DNA of 64,000 nucleotides from Brachycybe producta (lineage: Eukaryota > Arthropoda > Diplopoda > Playtdesmida > Andrognathidae): NCBI GenBank assembly GCA_036925085.1, contig JAUPFP010000001.1:21928437-21992436 (forward strand), written 5' to 3'. A program made the position numbers and the translations under genes. Below the pieces are notes generated by a model. The model was not told the origin of the DNA and ran no database searches. It saw only the letters and a list, made by a program, of their open reading frames with translations. Every line of letters starts with the position of its first letter. Within the stretch, counting starts at the first letter, position 1. Below, piece by piece: positions 32,001 to 44,000 of this stretch.

Positions 32001-35000
32001 TCTAGTTTCTAAAACACTTTGAATTTTTTCGTAATGTTTTTCCTGAAAAACGTTTGCTTGAAAAATATAAATTTTTCTCAAAACCGCGGGTTTGAGGGGA
32101 AGAGACCTCCTATAGAATATAATAGCTACTGCAGTAGCGCCATCTGGGGGTATGAAAGCAAAATAAATATCTGTAGAGCCATGCTTTTGTTTTACCAGAC
32201 AAAACGACACAGTCTTATATTTTTCGTTAACCCGTCTGACGTCATAAGCTTCATCTAAGGGTGACCAAAGTATACTTTGTCAAAGGAGGGCACACAGTGC
32301 ACACCACAGATGTGCGGCCACGTTGTTCTCACTTACACAACGAGTCAATGATTAACATGAAACAGTGGATGTAATTGTAAAAGAGATTCTCTCTTTTATA
32401 AACGGAAATACAGAAAGATATATGAGTGAATTAAGAATAATTAATAATTAAAAAAAGCTCACTCAACCACAACGGTTTTTTTAACATGGAGTTGTGATAC
32501 CGCCATGTATATATCTTAATGAGAGTCACTTATAATTAGTCACATTACAAAATTAATTAGGTTATCAACTGTTAAAAAATGTGATTGAAATGTAGATTAT
32601 ATTTTTATTATTAATTATTAATATTCATATCATTTTCTCTCTTTCTGTCTCTCTCTCTCTATCTCTATATATCTTTCTCTTTTGTTTCTCTCTCTCTCTT
32701 TCTCTCTCTCTCTTTTTCTCTCTCTCTCTCTCTTTCTCTCACTCTCGCTCTCTCTAACTTTCTTTCTCTCTTTCTCTCACTCTCGCTCTCTCTAACTTTC
32801 TTTCTCTCTTTCTCTCACTCTCGCTCTCTAACTTTCTCTCTTTCTCTCACTCTCGCTCTCTAACTTTCTCTCTCTCTCTTTCTCTCTCTCTCACTTTCTC
32901 TCTCTTTCTCGCTCTATCTCTTTCTCGTTTGCTCTCTCTAACTTTCTCTCTTTCTCGCTCTCTTTCTCGCTCGCTCTCTCTGTCTCTATCTCTCTTTCTC
33001 GCTCTCTTTCTCGCTCGCTCTCTCTGTCTCTATCTCTCTTTCTCGCTCTCTCTTTCCTCTCGCTCTCTCTCTATCTCTTTTTTTCGCTCTTTCTTTCTCT
33101 CTCTTATCTCTCTCTCTCTCTCGCTCTTTCTTTCTCTCTCTTATCTCTCTCTCTCGCGCTTTCTTTCTCTCTCCTCTTATCTCTCTTTCTCTCTCCTCGT
33201 ATCTCTCTTTCTCGCTCTTTCTTTTTTCCTCTTATCTTTCTGTCTCTCACCTCTTTCTCTCTCTCTTTCTCTCTCTTATCTCTTTCTCGCTCTCTTTGTC
33301 GCTCACTCTTTCTCGCTCTAACTTTCTCTTATCTTTCTCTCTTTCTCTATTTCTCGATCTCTCTCATTTAATTTCTATGGTGGTTGTACATTCCAGTTTT
33401 CTAATTCCATTGAAAATATTTCTGCTAGATTAAAATTCGCATTTAGTCTCATAAAAAATAATGAAACTTGATAGGGGAAAAATAGGAACCACACCCCAAA
33501 AAACATAACATTTGTTGTTCAGTTGATTAAAATGTTTTCTCATTTGTGTTAACAAAATACAAAAACACCAACAGAAGTGAAGAAAATCAGTGGCTCAGTT
33601 TACAAAATACAAACAACATGAGAGCAAATTAATAATAGAATGGGGCTCAATTAAGGGTTTTTTTTTTCTCTCGTAATTATTAATGTCTTTCAATAGTAGT
33701 TTCTCTAGAAAAGCAATTTTTATGACAAATTTCAAAGTTTTGTTAGAAACTAGAAATAGTAACTTTTAAAAATATAAAGTTTTTATGGCAGTTTTAAAAT
33801 GAAAAAAAGGATTGTTTCAAATTGACTTAAGTAGTTTTTCTTTAAAAACAAATAACATATTGGAAATTTAGGAAAACTTTTAAGTTTGTTAGAAACTAGA
33901 AGAGCATTTGAATTTGCCAAAGGAGTTTTCCCAATGATAATCTTTTAAAATAAACTTGTTATGGCTGTTTAAAAAAAAAAAATGAAATAATGTTTTCTAA
34001 TCTACATAAAGGAAGTTAATTAATAAAAATAACAATATTGTTATGAAAATTAATGAAATATTTTAAGGTCGTTAGAAACTAGAATAGCTTTTGAATTGAC
34101 TAAGTATTTTCCTAATTAGAATCTTTTAAAATAAACTTTTTATGGCTGTTTAAAAAAATAAAATGAAATATTATTTTCAAATCGACCTAAAAAAAAGTTC
34201 AATTTATAAAACAATTTTGTCTAAAAATTAATGAAATATTTTAAGGTCGTTAGAAACTAGAATAGCTTTTGAATTTTCTGAAAGTTTTCATCCAATGATA
34301 ATCTTTTAAATTAAACTTTTTATGGCTGTTTCAAAAAACAAAATGAAATAATATTTTCAAATCTACATAAAGAAAGTTAATTTAAAAAAAAATAACAATA
34401 TTGTTGTGAATATTAATGGAAATTTAAGGTCGTTAGAAACTAGAAGAGCATTTGAATTTGCCAAAAGAGTTTTCACAATGATAATCTTTTAAAATAAACT
34501 TTTTATGGCTGTTTCAAAAAATGAAATGAAATATAATTTTCAAATTGACCTAAAAAAAAGTTCAATTTATAAAACAATTTTGTCTAAAAAAAATAATGCA
34601 ATATTTTAAGTTTGCTAAAAACTAGAAGCAGCATTGCAGTTTGCTTTGAAAGGATTTTTTAAAAAAATATCTTTAAAAATACTATGAAAAGATTAGGATA
34701 TTAGATATTAGATTAGGATATTAGATTATTTATTCAGCTATTATTATTATAGTTTATAATTAGATTACTTAATTATTTGTTATTATTCACAATTTAATGT
34801 GTTTCAATTTAATTTCTAGATTAAAAAATCCATGTCCTGATAGTAAGGAGTGTGTTGCTCCTTACGGCTTCAAGAACCACCTTTCACTGAGTAACGACAC
34901 CTATCAATTTACGGTATATTTAAGTAGCCATTTTGCATAAAATATGTAAATGAGAGTAAAAAAAAAAACAATTTCAGTGGAAAGATGAAAATGCGATGTA

Positions 35001-38000
35001 TTTTTAGAAACTAGAAGAGTCAACGAACCATATGTTCTCATGATATCTTTCAAAATAATAAAATTTGACATTTTTCGAATCAAAAACAATTTAATTTTAA
35101 AAAATTTAATATTTTCAAATGTTAAAGAGACTACATCATAAAATTATTTCGGACAATCTCCGCAAAGAGCGCTAGTATTGTTTTTCTATTGAGCCCATAG
35201 ACCCCAATGTTAAAGAAGAAACGTTAATTTTTAAAATTTACGCAGTCGAGGTGGCAATATGTTTATTTTTCATATTTAAAGTTGTCCAATTTTGATGGTT
35301 CAAAGTGCAATGTGCACCTTAAATATATGCAGATCGAGTGATAGAATGACAAAAAATTGGTAAGTGTGCTTCTATTTTTTAAAAAAAATATTTCAAAATC
35401 GCGAATTTCTAACTTTTATGTTAAACTCCATTGAGTATGTGCTCATAAGAAAAAAAAACATCCATTAAAATGCTCGTAGAAATACGTAAAAATAATTTTA
35501 AAAATACCAGAAAAAAATTAGCACATAAGCCAATGTGTTGGCTTCACACACTGTGGTTTAATTGTGGTTTTTTAAATTATTTTTAGGTATTTTTACGAGC
35601 ATTTTAATGGATGTTTTTTTTTTCTTATGAGCACATACTCAATGGAGTTTAACATAAAAGTTAGCAATTCGCGATTTTGAAATATTTTTTTAAAAAAATA
35701 GAAGCACACTTACCAATTTTTTGTCATTCTATCACTCGATCAGCTTATATTTAAGGTGCACATTGCACTTTGAACCATCAAAATTGGACAACTTTAAATA
35801 TGAAAAATAAACATATTGCCGGCGCGACTATTTTATTTTAAAAATTAACATTGTTTCTTCAACATTGGGTTTTTGGCTCAATAGAAAAACGATGCTAGCG
35901 CTCTTTGCGGAGATTTTTCGAAGTAATTTTGCAATGTAACCGATATTTTTAAAAAATTAAAAAATGTCTATAAATAAAAGTTTATTTTGAAAGATATAAC
36001 ACATTTTCAATTTTTCTTCTGAAAACAAAGAAATAATCAGAATTCCACAAATCATCATCATCTGTTCATCAAACATTTAAAAAAAAAGACATTAACATAA
36101 AAATATTAGAAAGTGATTCAGTTTACCTTTCTAGTTTCTAAAAGACTTGACAAAATTTTTATGTTATAATATTGTGTTGTATTTATTGGCAGCATGAAGT
36201 TAGTACAGCAAAAATATCTGCCAATCTGGACGATGCCGAAGGCGGTTTCGATGCTCTCATGCAAGTGATTGTCTGCAAGGTAATTTTCTATTATAAAAAT
36301 AAATAATTGATTTCTTAAGAACCTAGATACACGTCGTCCTTCTTGTTGTTTTCAGCAGACGACAATGAGACAAATGAGTGTTCTTATACGGTATTACTAA
36401 AACTGCAAGAAATCGCCTCACAATGGCTCAATTAAAATACAGTAAAGTGTAAAATGCAATAAAAAGTATTGTTCTTTAATTGCTCGATTTATATAATTTA
36501 TGAAAAGGTCCTTCTATTTTTAAACAAGGTTCAAAGTCGTTCGTTTTTTAACCCCATGTTAAATCCCATTGGCCCCAAAACCGTCCCACAAACATTTGAA
36601 AAACTCTCGTTGAAAACGATTTAGAACGATAACAAAATAATTAGCACATACATTCATGTATTGGCTTCACGATGTTTCCTTTTTATAAATTTTGAAAAGG
36701 TCCTTCTATTTTTTAATAACGTTTCAAATCGTACATTTTTTTTTAACTCCATGTTAAGTCCCATAGGAGCAAAAAAAACCGTCCCACAAACATTTGAAGA
36801 ACTCCCAATAAAAACGACTTAGAACAATCACATAAAAATTAGCACGTGCATTAATCTATTGGCTTCACAATGTTTCCTTTTTATAAGATTAGCACGTGAA
36901 ATTATTTTTCTATTAATTATTATGTGACTTGAAACCTGGAGAAAAAAACGTTAAAAAACAGTTTTTCAATCAAAAACGATCGCAGCGCCTCATTCGGAGA
37001 AATTTTGAACTAAACGCTGTATATAGGCTCTTAATTAATTATTAGTTATATAATTATGTAGATTCAGTTTATTTGATGTGAGTTTTCTCTTTTTTTTTAC
37101 AAAAAGGATAAAATACGATGGAGTGATCGTTCTCGTAAGATTGTCGTATTCGCCACGGATTCTAATTTCCATTATGCCGGAGATGGAAAGGTTTTTTTTC
37201 TTTCCTTCCTTCTATAATCATGCAGGGCTCGGATTTTTATGCATTATCATGCAAACATTTCTCATTTTGTGGCCCAAGTGCCAAAATGTGAAGTAATCCT
37301 TCATATAAGAATCCTATATTATTCATTAAGAAGAAACAAAAAATGAAATAATTATATATATAATATCCCAGGTCTGTCCGTGTGTCTTTCCTCTAACGCT
37401 CGACAAACACCTTTATAATAATATAAATTTTAATATAAATTTAATATAAATTAATATAAATAATATAAATTTGAATAAATGAACTGCTTTTATTTCTTTC
37501 TCAAGGTCAACTATATGTTGAACTCTTCCTTTGGAAAGTGTAGAAGGGGAGGGGGAGAGAGGGGGAGAGAGAGAGAGAGAGAGAGAGAAGTGGGAGGGGG
37601 TGAGGGGAAAAGGTTCGAAAGTATAGAAGGGGAGAGAGAGAGAGAGAGAGAAAAGTGGGAGGGGGTGACTGAAATGAAAGGAGTAAAAAAAGGAAAAAAC
37701 GACGCGCATGCGCACAATTGCCTGTGAATTTTGCTCCCGTCATTTATGACGGGTTACCCCACTAGTATTAAATATTAAATTATTAATAATAACAAAAAAC
37801 ACAGTGTGGCACTCAGGGTCACTGCCACAAGGTGATAATATTGGTGATCCGGATAACCACCGAAATTGCAACAATCGCCGGGTTTTTTTTTGTTAGTGAA
37901 CGCTTCTATTGGACGTCAATGGAGTTGAAACTAATTTTACCAAAGTTTTTAACAGTTTTTTTAAGGTTAGGATTCGAAAGATTCGAAAAAGACGAAGAAA

Positions 38001-41000
38001 AAGCGTGAAGATTCGAATTTTCGAATCTCTCGAATATTTTTCAAGATTCGCGGGATTCGAATGTCTCATTCCTACTTTTTTCTAGTAAAAAAGGTTGGTT
38101 AGTGGCTAGATGTCTGGTTACTATCAGTTGTCAACTAAAGTTCTAGCCTCTAACCAGTGGTTTTTATTGAAAAATCTATAATTGTTGGTTGAACTAATGC
38201 TGCTGATGATGATGACTTCGTAATTGGCTTTTGGGCCACAGATTAAGAAACATTTACTTTGATATTGCATAAAAATCCGAGCCCTAATAATTATTCTATG
38301 TTTTCTTTATCTTGTTTTTATGTGTGATGATGATATTTAATTGAATGAACGCTTTAGGTGTGGTTCAGAATTCTCTCTCTGTTTTTTTTTTGTATTCCAA
38401 GTCACACATTAGACAAATTGCCGAAATAACTCGAGAAAAAAAAGGAGAGATTTTCGGTTTTATTATAATCTTCGTGATCAGAAACAAAAAAAAAAAATTG
38501 TCGATTGAGGGGTTTTTATTTTTTTTACAAATTGTGCAAAAATCAGTCCTTTTGCAAATTAACTAGTTAATTTTTAAAGTGCCAATCCCTGATTATATTC
38601 TTTCAATTACAATTACAATTGGTACTCTGCTAGCAGCCAAATAGGCCTATGGCAGAGGGACATAAAAGTCCACATGCAGCATTAAGCATTGTCAAGCACA
38701 GATATAAAAAACAAAATGAATATACAAATGTCTATCCCACAAAACAAAATTATCCCCATTCACCACTTCTTCCTCAGGAAGAGAGAGTTCCATTGTCTTA
38801 TAACTCTAGGGGATAAAAAAAGACCAATAATATGGATCTGTCCTAGCAAAAATCGTCATAATTTTCTTAAAAGTGGTCAGCCCTGCCCCATGCTTTATGA
38901 ATATCACTGGACTGCGGTTTAGGACAATCACCACGTGTAATTTTTCCAAAACAATTTCAAACTTAACTCAGCCCTGCGATGTGCCAAACTATGCCATTGT
39001 AGCAATGACCGCATCTCAGTGACACTACCTGTAAATTTGTGCCTGGGCCACAAACAAACCTAGCTGCCTTATGCTGAACCATTTCAACTGAATGAGTGTG
39101 TGTGACAGAGGGAGGATTCCATACACCTGCAGCAATACTCAAGATGAGGCCGAGCCAATGCTTTGATAGGCAATAGTTTTAACTTGTGCTGGGCAGGTGC
39201 CCAATGTCCTTTGACTAAAACGTAGCATTTGTAGAGCTTTCCCAGTAACACCATCAATGTGTTTTTTTTTTCAAGAAAGGTCATCTGTCATTGTCACTCC
39301 TCTTTCAAGGTGGAACTACACTGGAGGCTCAATCCTTTTTAGTGTATTTGTATCTTGATATCTTTCAAAATTTAAAATACAGTATTCTTTTTATGGTAGT
39401 TAAATTTTTTCTGTATAAAAAAAAAGTTTATTTTAAAAGATTTCAGCTTGAAAATAGTTTCTTAAAACGCCCGCCGCCGCCATTCATAATTTTCTCTTAA
39501 TTTTGCGCTTCTTTTATAATCTGAGTTTGAGCTACGTTTACACTTAATTTAAAAAGTCACCCATCTTAAGGAGAAATTGAATGTGTGTTAGTAACTAGAA
39601 GGTTAATAGTAAGGATTTGCCATTCGAATCTTCGAATCCTCGAATTCCGCGAATCTAGAAAAAGATACGAGATTGGAAAACTCGAATCTTTTCACGTTTT
39701 TCGTCTTTTTCGAATCTTTCCAATCCTAACCTAAAAAAAAACTTTTAAAAACTTAACCACATTGAGGTTTTTTTTTCGGCACTTCTGCGCCCAATTTAGC
39801 CTTCGTATATTTTTAATTGTAATCATTTTGATTAATAATTTTTATCGAGGTTGTTTTGCAATCTGACTAGTGAGTTTGCATAATTACTGACTTTCAATTT
39901 TGACATTAAATATGCCATTTATATAATGTAATATTTTTTTTTTTTTGGCATTGTTTCAGTTGGGTGGAATCGTTAAACCGAACGACGAGAAATGTCATTT
40001 AGACTCGAATGGAGAATACACAGAAAGTATAAGTCAGGTGATTAATTAGCATCCATTCAGAATTAATTGTTTATTAATTATTGTTTCTCATTATTTTGTT
40101 TTATGTAATTTTTTTTTTTAAAAAAAATTGATGTTTACTTAGAAAAAATAATATTTGGTTAAAAAATCATATTTCAAAATATATGATTTTATTTTTAATT
40201 TATTCTGTTGTAACTGTAACTAAAGTAGTTATTATTACAGTTACAGTTACCGAAATTCTGTCATTTTACTAAAAAATTTTAAATTTTGTGATTTTTTTTT
40301 TCCGCTGTTTTTTTATTTTCGTTAAAATGATTTCGAAATATGTGATTTCATTTTTTAATGCGATTATTTATTTGATTTCTTGAAGTAACTATAACTGAAG
40401 TACAGTTACAGTTACACTAAATTTTGTCATTTTACTAAAAAATTTTAAATTTTGTGATTTTTTTTTTTTCGCGTTTTTTTTTGTTTTCGTTAAAATGATT
40501 TCAAAATATGTGATTTCATTTTTTAATGCGATTATTTATTTGATTTCTTGAAGTAACTATAACTGAAGTACAGTTACAGTTACACTAAATTCTGTCATTT
40601 TACTAAAAAATTTAAAATTTTGTGATTTTTTTTTTTCGCGTTTTTTTTTTTTTGTTTTCGTTAAAATGATTTCAAAATATGTGATTCCATTTTTTTTAAT
40701 GTGATTATTTATTTGATTTCTTGAAGTAACTATAACTGAAGTACAGTTACAGTTACTCTAAATTCTGTCGTTTTATTGAATGAACTGACGAGAAAATTTT
40801 AAATTTAGTGAATTTGTTTTGTTGTTTTTTAAAGCAAAATTTTGTTAATCTTTTAAAATATGTCATTTTATTTTTAATGCACTTATTTAATTTCTGAAGT
40901 AACTGTAACTGAAATAGTTATAGTTACTCTAAATTCTTTTTATTTTTACTCAGTTAACTTCTGAACAAATTTTAAAATTTCGTAAATTTGATTCACTTAT

Positions 41001-44000
41001 TTTTTCGATTTTCGTTAAAAAGATTTCAGAATATGTCATTTTATTTTTAATGCAATTATTTATTCTATTTCCGAAGTAACTAACTAAAATACAGTTACCG
41101 TTACTCTTATTTTTTTGTCATTTTACTGAATTGAACTAATGGGAAAATTTTAAATTTCGTGAGTTTGATTCGTTTTTTTCGGTTTTCATTAGAAGATTTA
41201 AAATTATGGGATTTTATTTTTAATGCTATTATTTTTTTCTTCCGAAGTAACTGCAATTGAAATAGTAACAGTTACTCTAAATTCTTTTTATTTTTACTAA
41301 GTTAACTAATGAACAAATTTTAAAATTTCGCGAATTTGTTCACTATTTTTTCGGTTTTTGTTAAAAAAAAATCTTTTCAAAATATGTGATTTTGTTTTTA
41401 ATGCACTTAATTTAATTTCTGAAGTAACTGTAACTTAAATACAGATGCCGTTACTCTGGATCTTCTCATTTTTCTGGATTGAACTGATGAAAACATTTTC
41501 AATTCCGATGAATTTTTTTTTTGTTGAATAGGATTATCCTTCACTGAGTCAAATCAATCGAGTGATAATGGATCAGAAAATCAATTTGATCTTTGCCGTT
41601 CCGCAAGATGTTAAAAAGACTTACGAAAAGTTGAGTCGTTCGATCGAAGGAGCATCGACTAGCGTCTTGGAGAAAGATTCTTCGAATATAGTCGAACTGA
41701 TTAAAACTCAGTACCAGGTGCTTTATCAGTAAAATATAATTAATACGTGTCAGTTATTTAATTTATGTTTTGTTTTGTCGAAATGAAGAAAATTAGATCC
41801 GAAGTTAATTTGGCAGACGATGCTCCTCCGGAGGTTTCGTTGAAATATTTTACCAAATGCCTTGGGTGCGTGTGAAACTGAATTATTACTCATTTTTATT
41901 TTGTTTTTTCACTTCAAGTTGGGCTTCAAATTTTTTAAAAAAAATTAATGTTGTTGCATTTTCAAGGAATTTTTTGTGTGCATCAAGAATTTTTATTGCA
42001 TTTTGCAAGCGATATTTCATGAATTTTTAATGCATATTTTGTATGCAAATTTTAAGAAATATTTAATAAATTTTTGCATGCATATTTCATGAATTTTTAA
42101 TGCATATTTCGTGACTTTTTTACGCATGTTTTATGATTTTAAAGCAGGTTTCATGACTAATGCATATTCGATGAAATTTTAATGCACATTTTTATAAATT
42201 TAAATGCATATTTTATGAATTTTTAATGCATATTTTATGAATTTTTAATGCATATTTTATGAATTTTTAATGCATATTTTATTAATTTTTAATGCAAATT
42301 TTATTAATTTTTAATGCAAATTTTATTAATTTTTAATGCAAATTTTATTAATTTTTAATGCAAATTTTATTAATTTTTAATGCAAATTTTATTAATTTTA
42401 TTGCATATTTTATTAATTTTTAATGCATATCTTATGCATTTGAATGCATAGTTTATGCATAGTTTATGCATAGTGTATGCATAGTGTATGCATTTTAATG
42501 CATACTTCATGACTAATGCATCTTTTATGAATTTTTAATGCATATTTTATGAATTTTTAATGCATATTTTATGACTTCAATGCATATTTTAATACAGATT
42601 TGTATGCATATTTTATGAATTTGTATTGAATTTTTAATGAATATTGAATGAAATATTTGTATGCATGTTTCGACGGTTTTTTTGTATCGCTCTCAAGTAA
42701 TAATAACTCAATCCTGGCGATTGTTTTCTATTGTTTAGCAATAAAATGACTGAAAATAATCGTTGTGGTGGACTCGGCATCGGAGACACGGTTTGTGTTT
42801 AAAAGGAGGAGACTCCAAAAGGTCAAATTTTAGTGCTGTCTAATTTGTGTCATTTTGTTGTAAAAAGGTTATCTTCGAAGCTCAGCTGATGCTGGACAAA
42901 TGTCCAACGGACAAATCAAACAGAAATCGAACTTTTCATATTTATCCGGTCGGTTTGAACGAAGTTCTCGAGGTTCAACTCGAAATGCTTTGCGACTGTG
43001 ATTGTACCGACAAACAAGTAACTAAATTGAACAGCATTTATAAGGGAGATGAAATTTTAGGGTTTTTATGAGATTGTTATAAAAGTTTCAGGAAATTTTT
43101 TAAATCGGAAGTATTTTTTTTAGAAAATTTTCGAAATTTTAGGAAGATTTTTACTTAAATTCTGTTTAAAAAAAAAAGTTGAAATCAAATGTTTTTTTTT
43201 TAAAGAATCTTCAGAAATTTTATAAAAATGTTGAAATTAAACTTTTATTTAAAAATGTTTTAAAAAATTTTAGAAAAAATTTCAAAATCAAAGGTTTTTT
43301 CTACATAAAATTTTGAAATGAAAGTTGTTTTTTTTTTTCAGTAAATTTTAGAATAATTTTTTTAAATTTTAGGAAGATTTGTATTTAAATTCTGTTTAGA
43401 AAAAAAATTGAAATCAAAGGTTTTTTTTAAAAAGAATCTTCAGAAATTTTATAAAAATGTTGAAATTAAAGTTTTATTTAAAAATGTTTCAAAAAACTTT
43501 AGAAAAATTTTTGAAATTTTAGAAAAAAAAAATTTAAATGAATTCCAGTAAATTTTAGAATATTTTTTAAATAAAAGTTTTTTCTAGAAATTATTTAAAA
43601 TTTTACAAAAATAAATTAGAAAATAATTTTTAAATAAATATTTTATTTTTAGAAAATGGAGGGAAAAAAATTGAAATCAAAGGGTTTTAATTAGAAAATT
43701 TTTAATACTTTTTGAAATTTTTTAAAAAATTATTTAAATTAAAAAAAATAGAAGTTTAGGAAAATTTTGAAATCAAAATTTTATTTAAATTGTTTTTTTT
43801 TTTTAGAAATATTAGAAAGATTTTTAATTTAAAGTTTTATTGAAACATTTTTTTTAGGAATTTTAGAAAGATTTTTTTGAAAATTAAAGGGTTTTTTAAG
43901 AAAATTTTTATAAATTTTAGAATAATTTTAAACGTTTTTTTTAAATTTTTTTTTTTAAAAACTTTAGAAAAATTATTGAAATCTAAAGTTATTTTAAAAA

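Noticed and set aside
32929-33321. 130-codon Ser/Leu-rich open frame
   Set aside because: It is the literal translation of a CT microsatellite; the other frames are equally repetitive and there is no domain or gene context.
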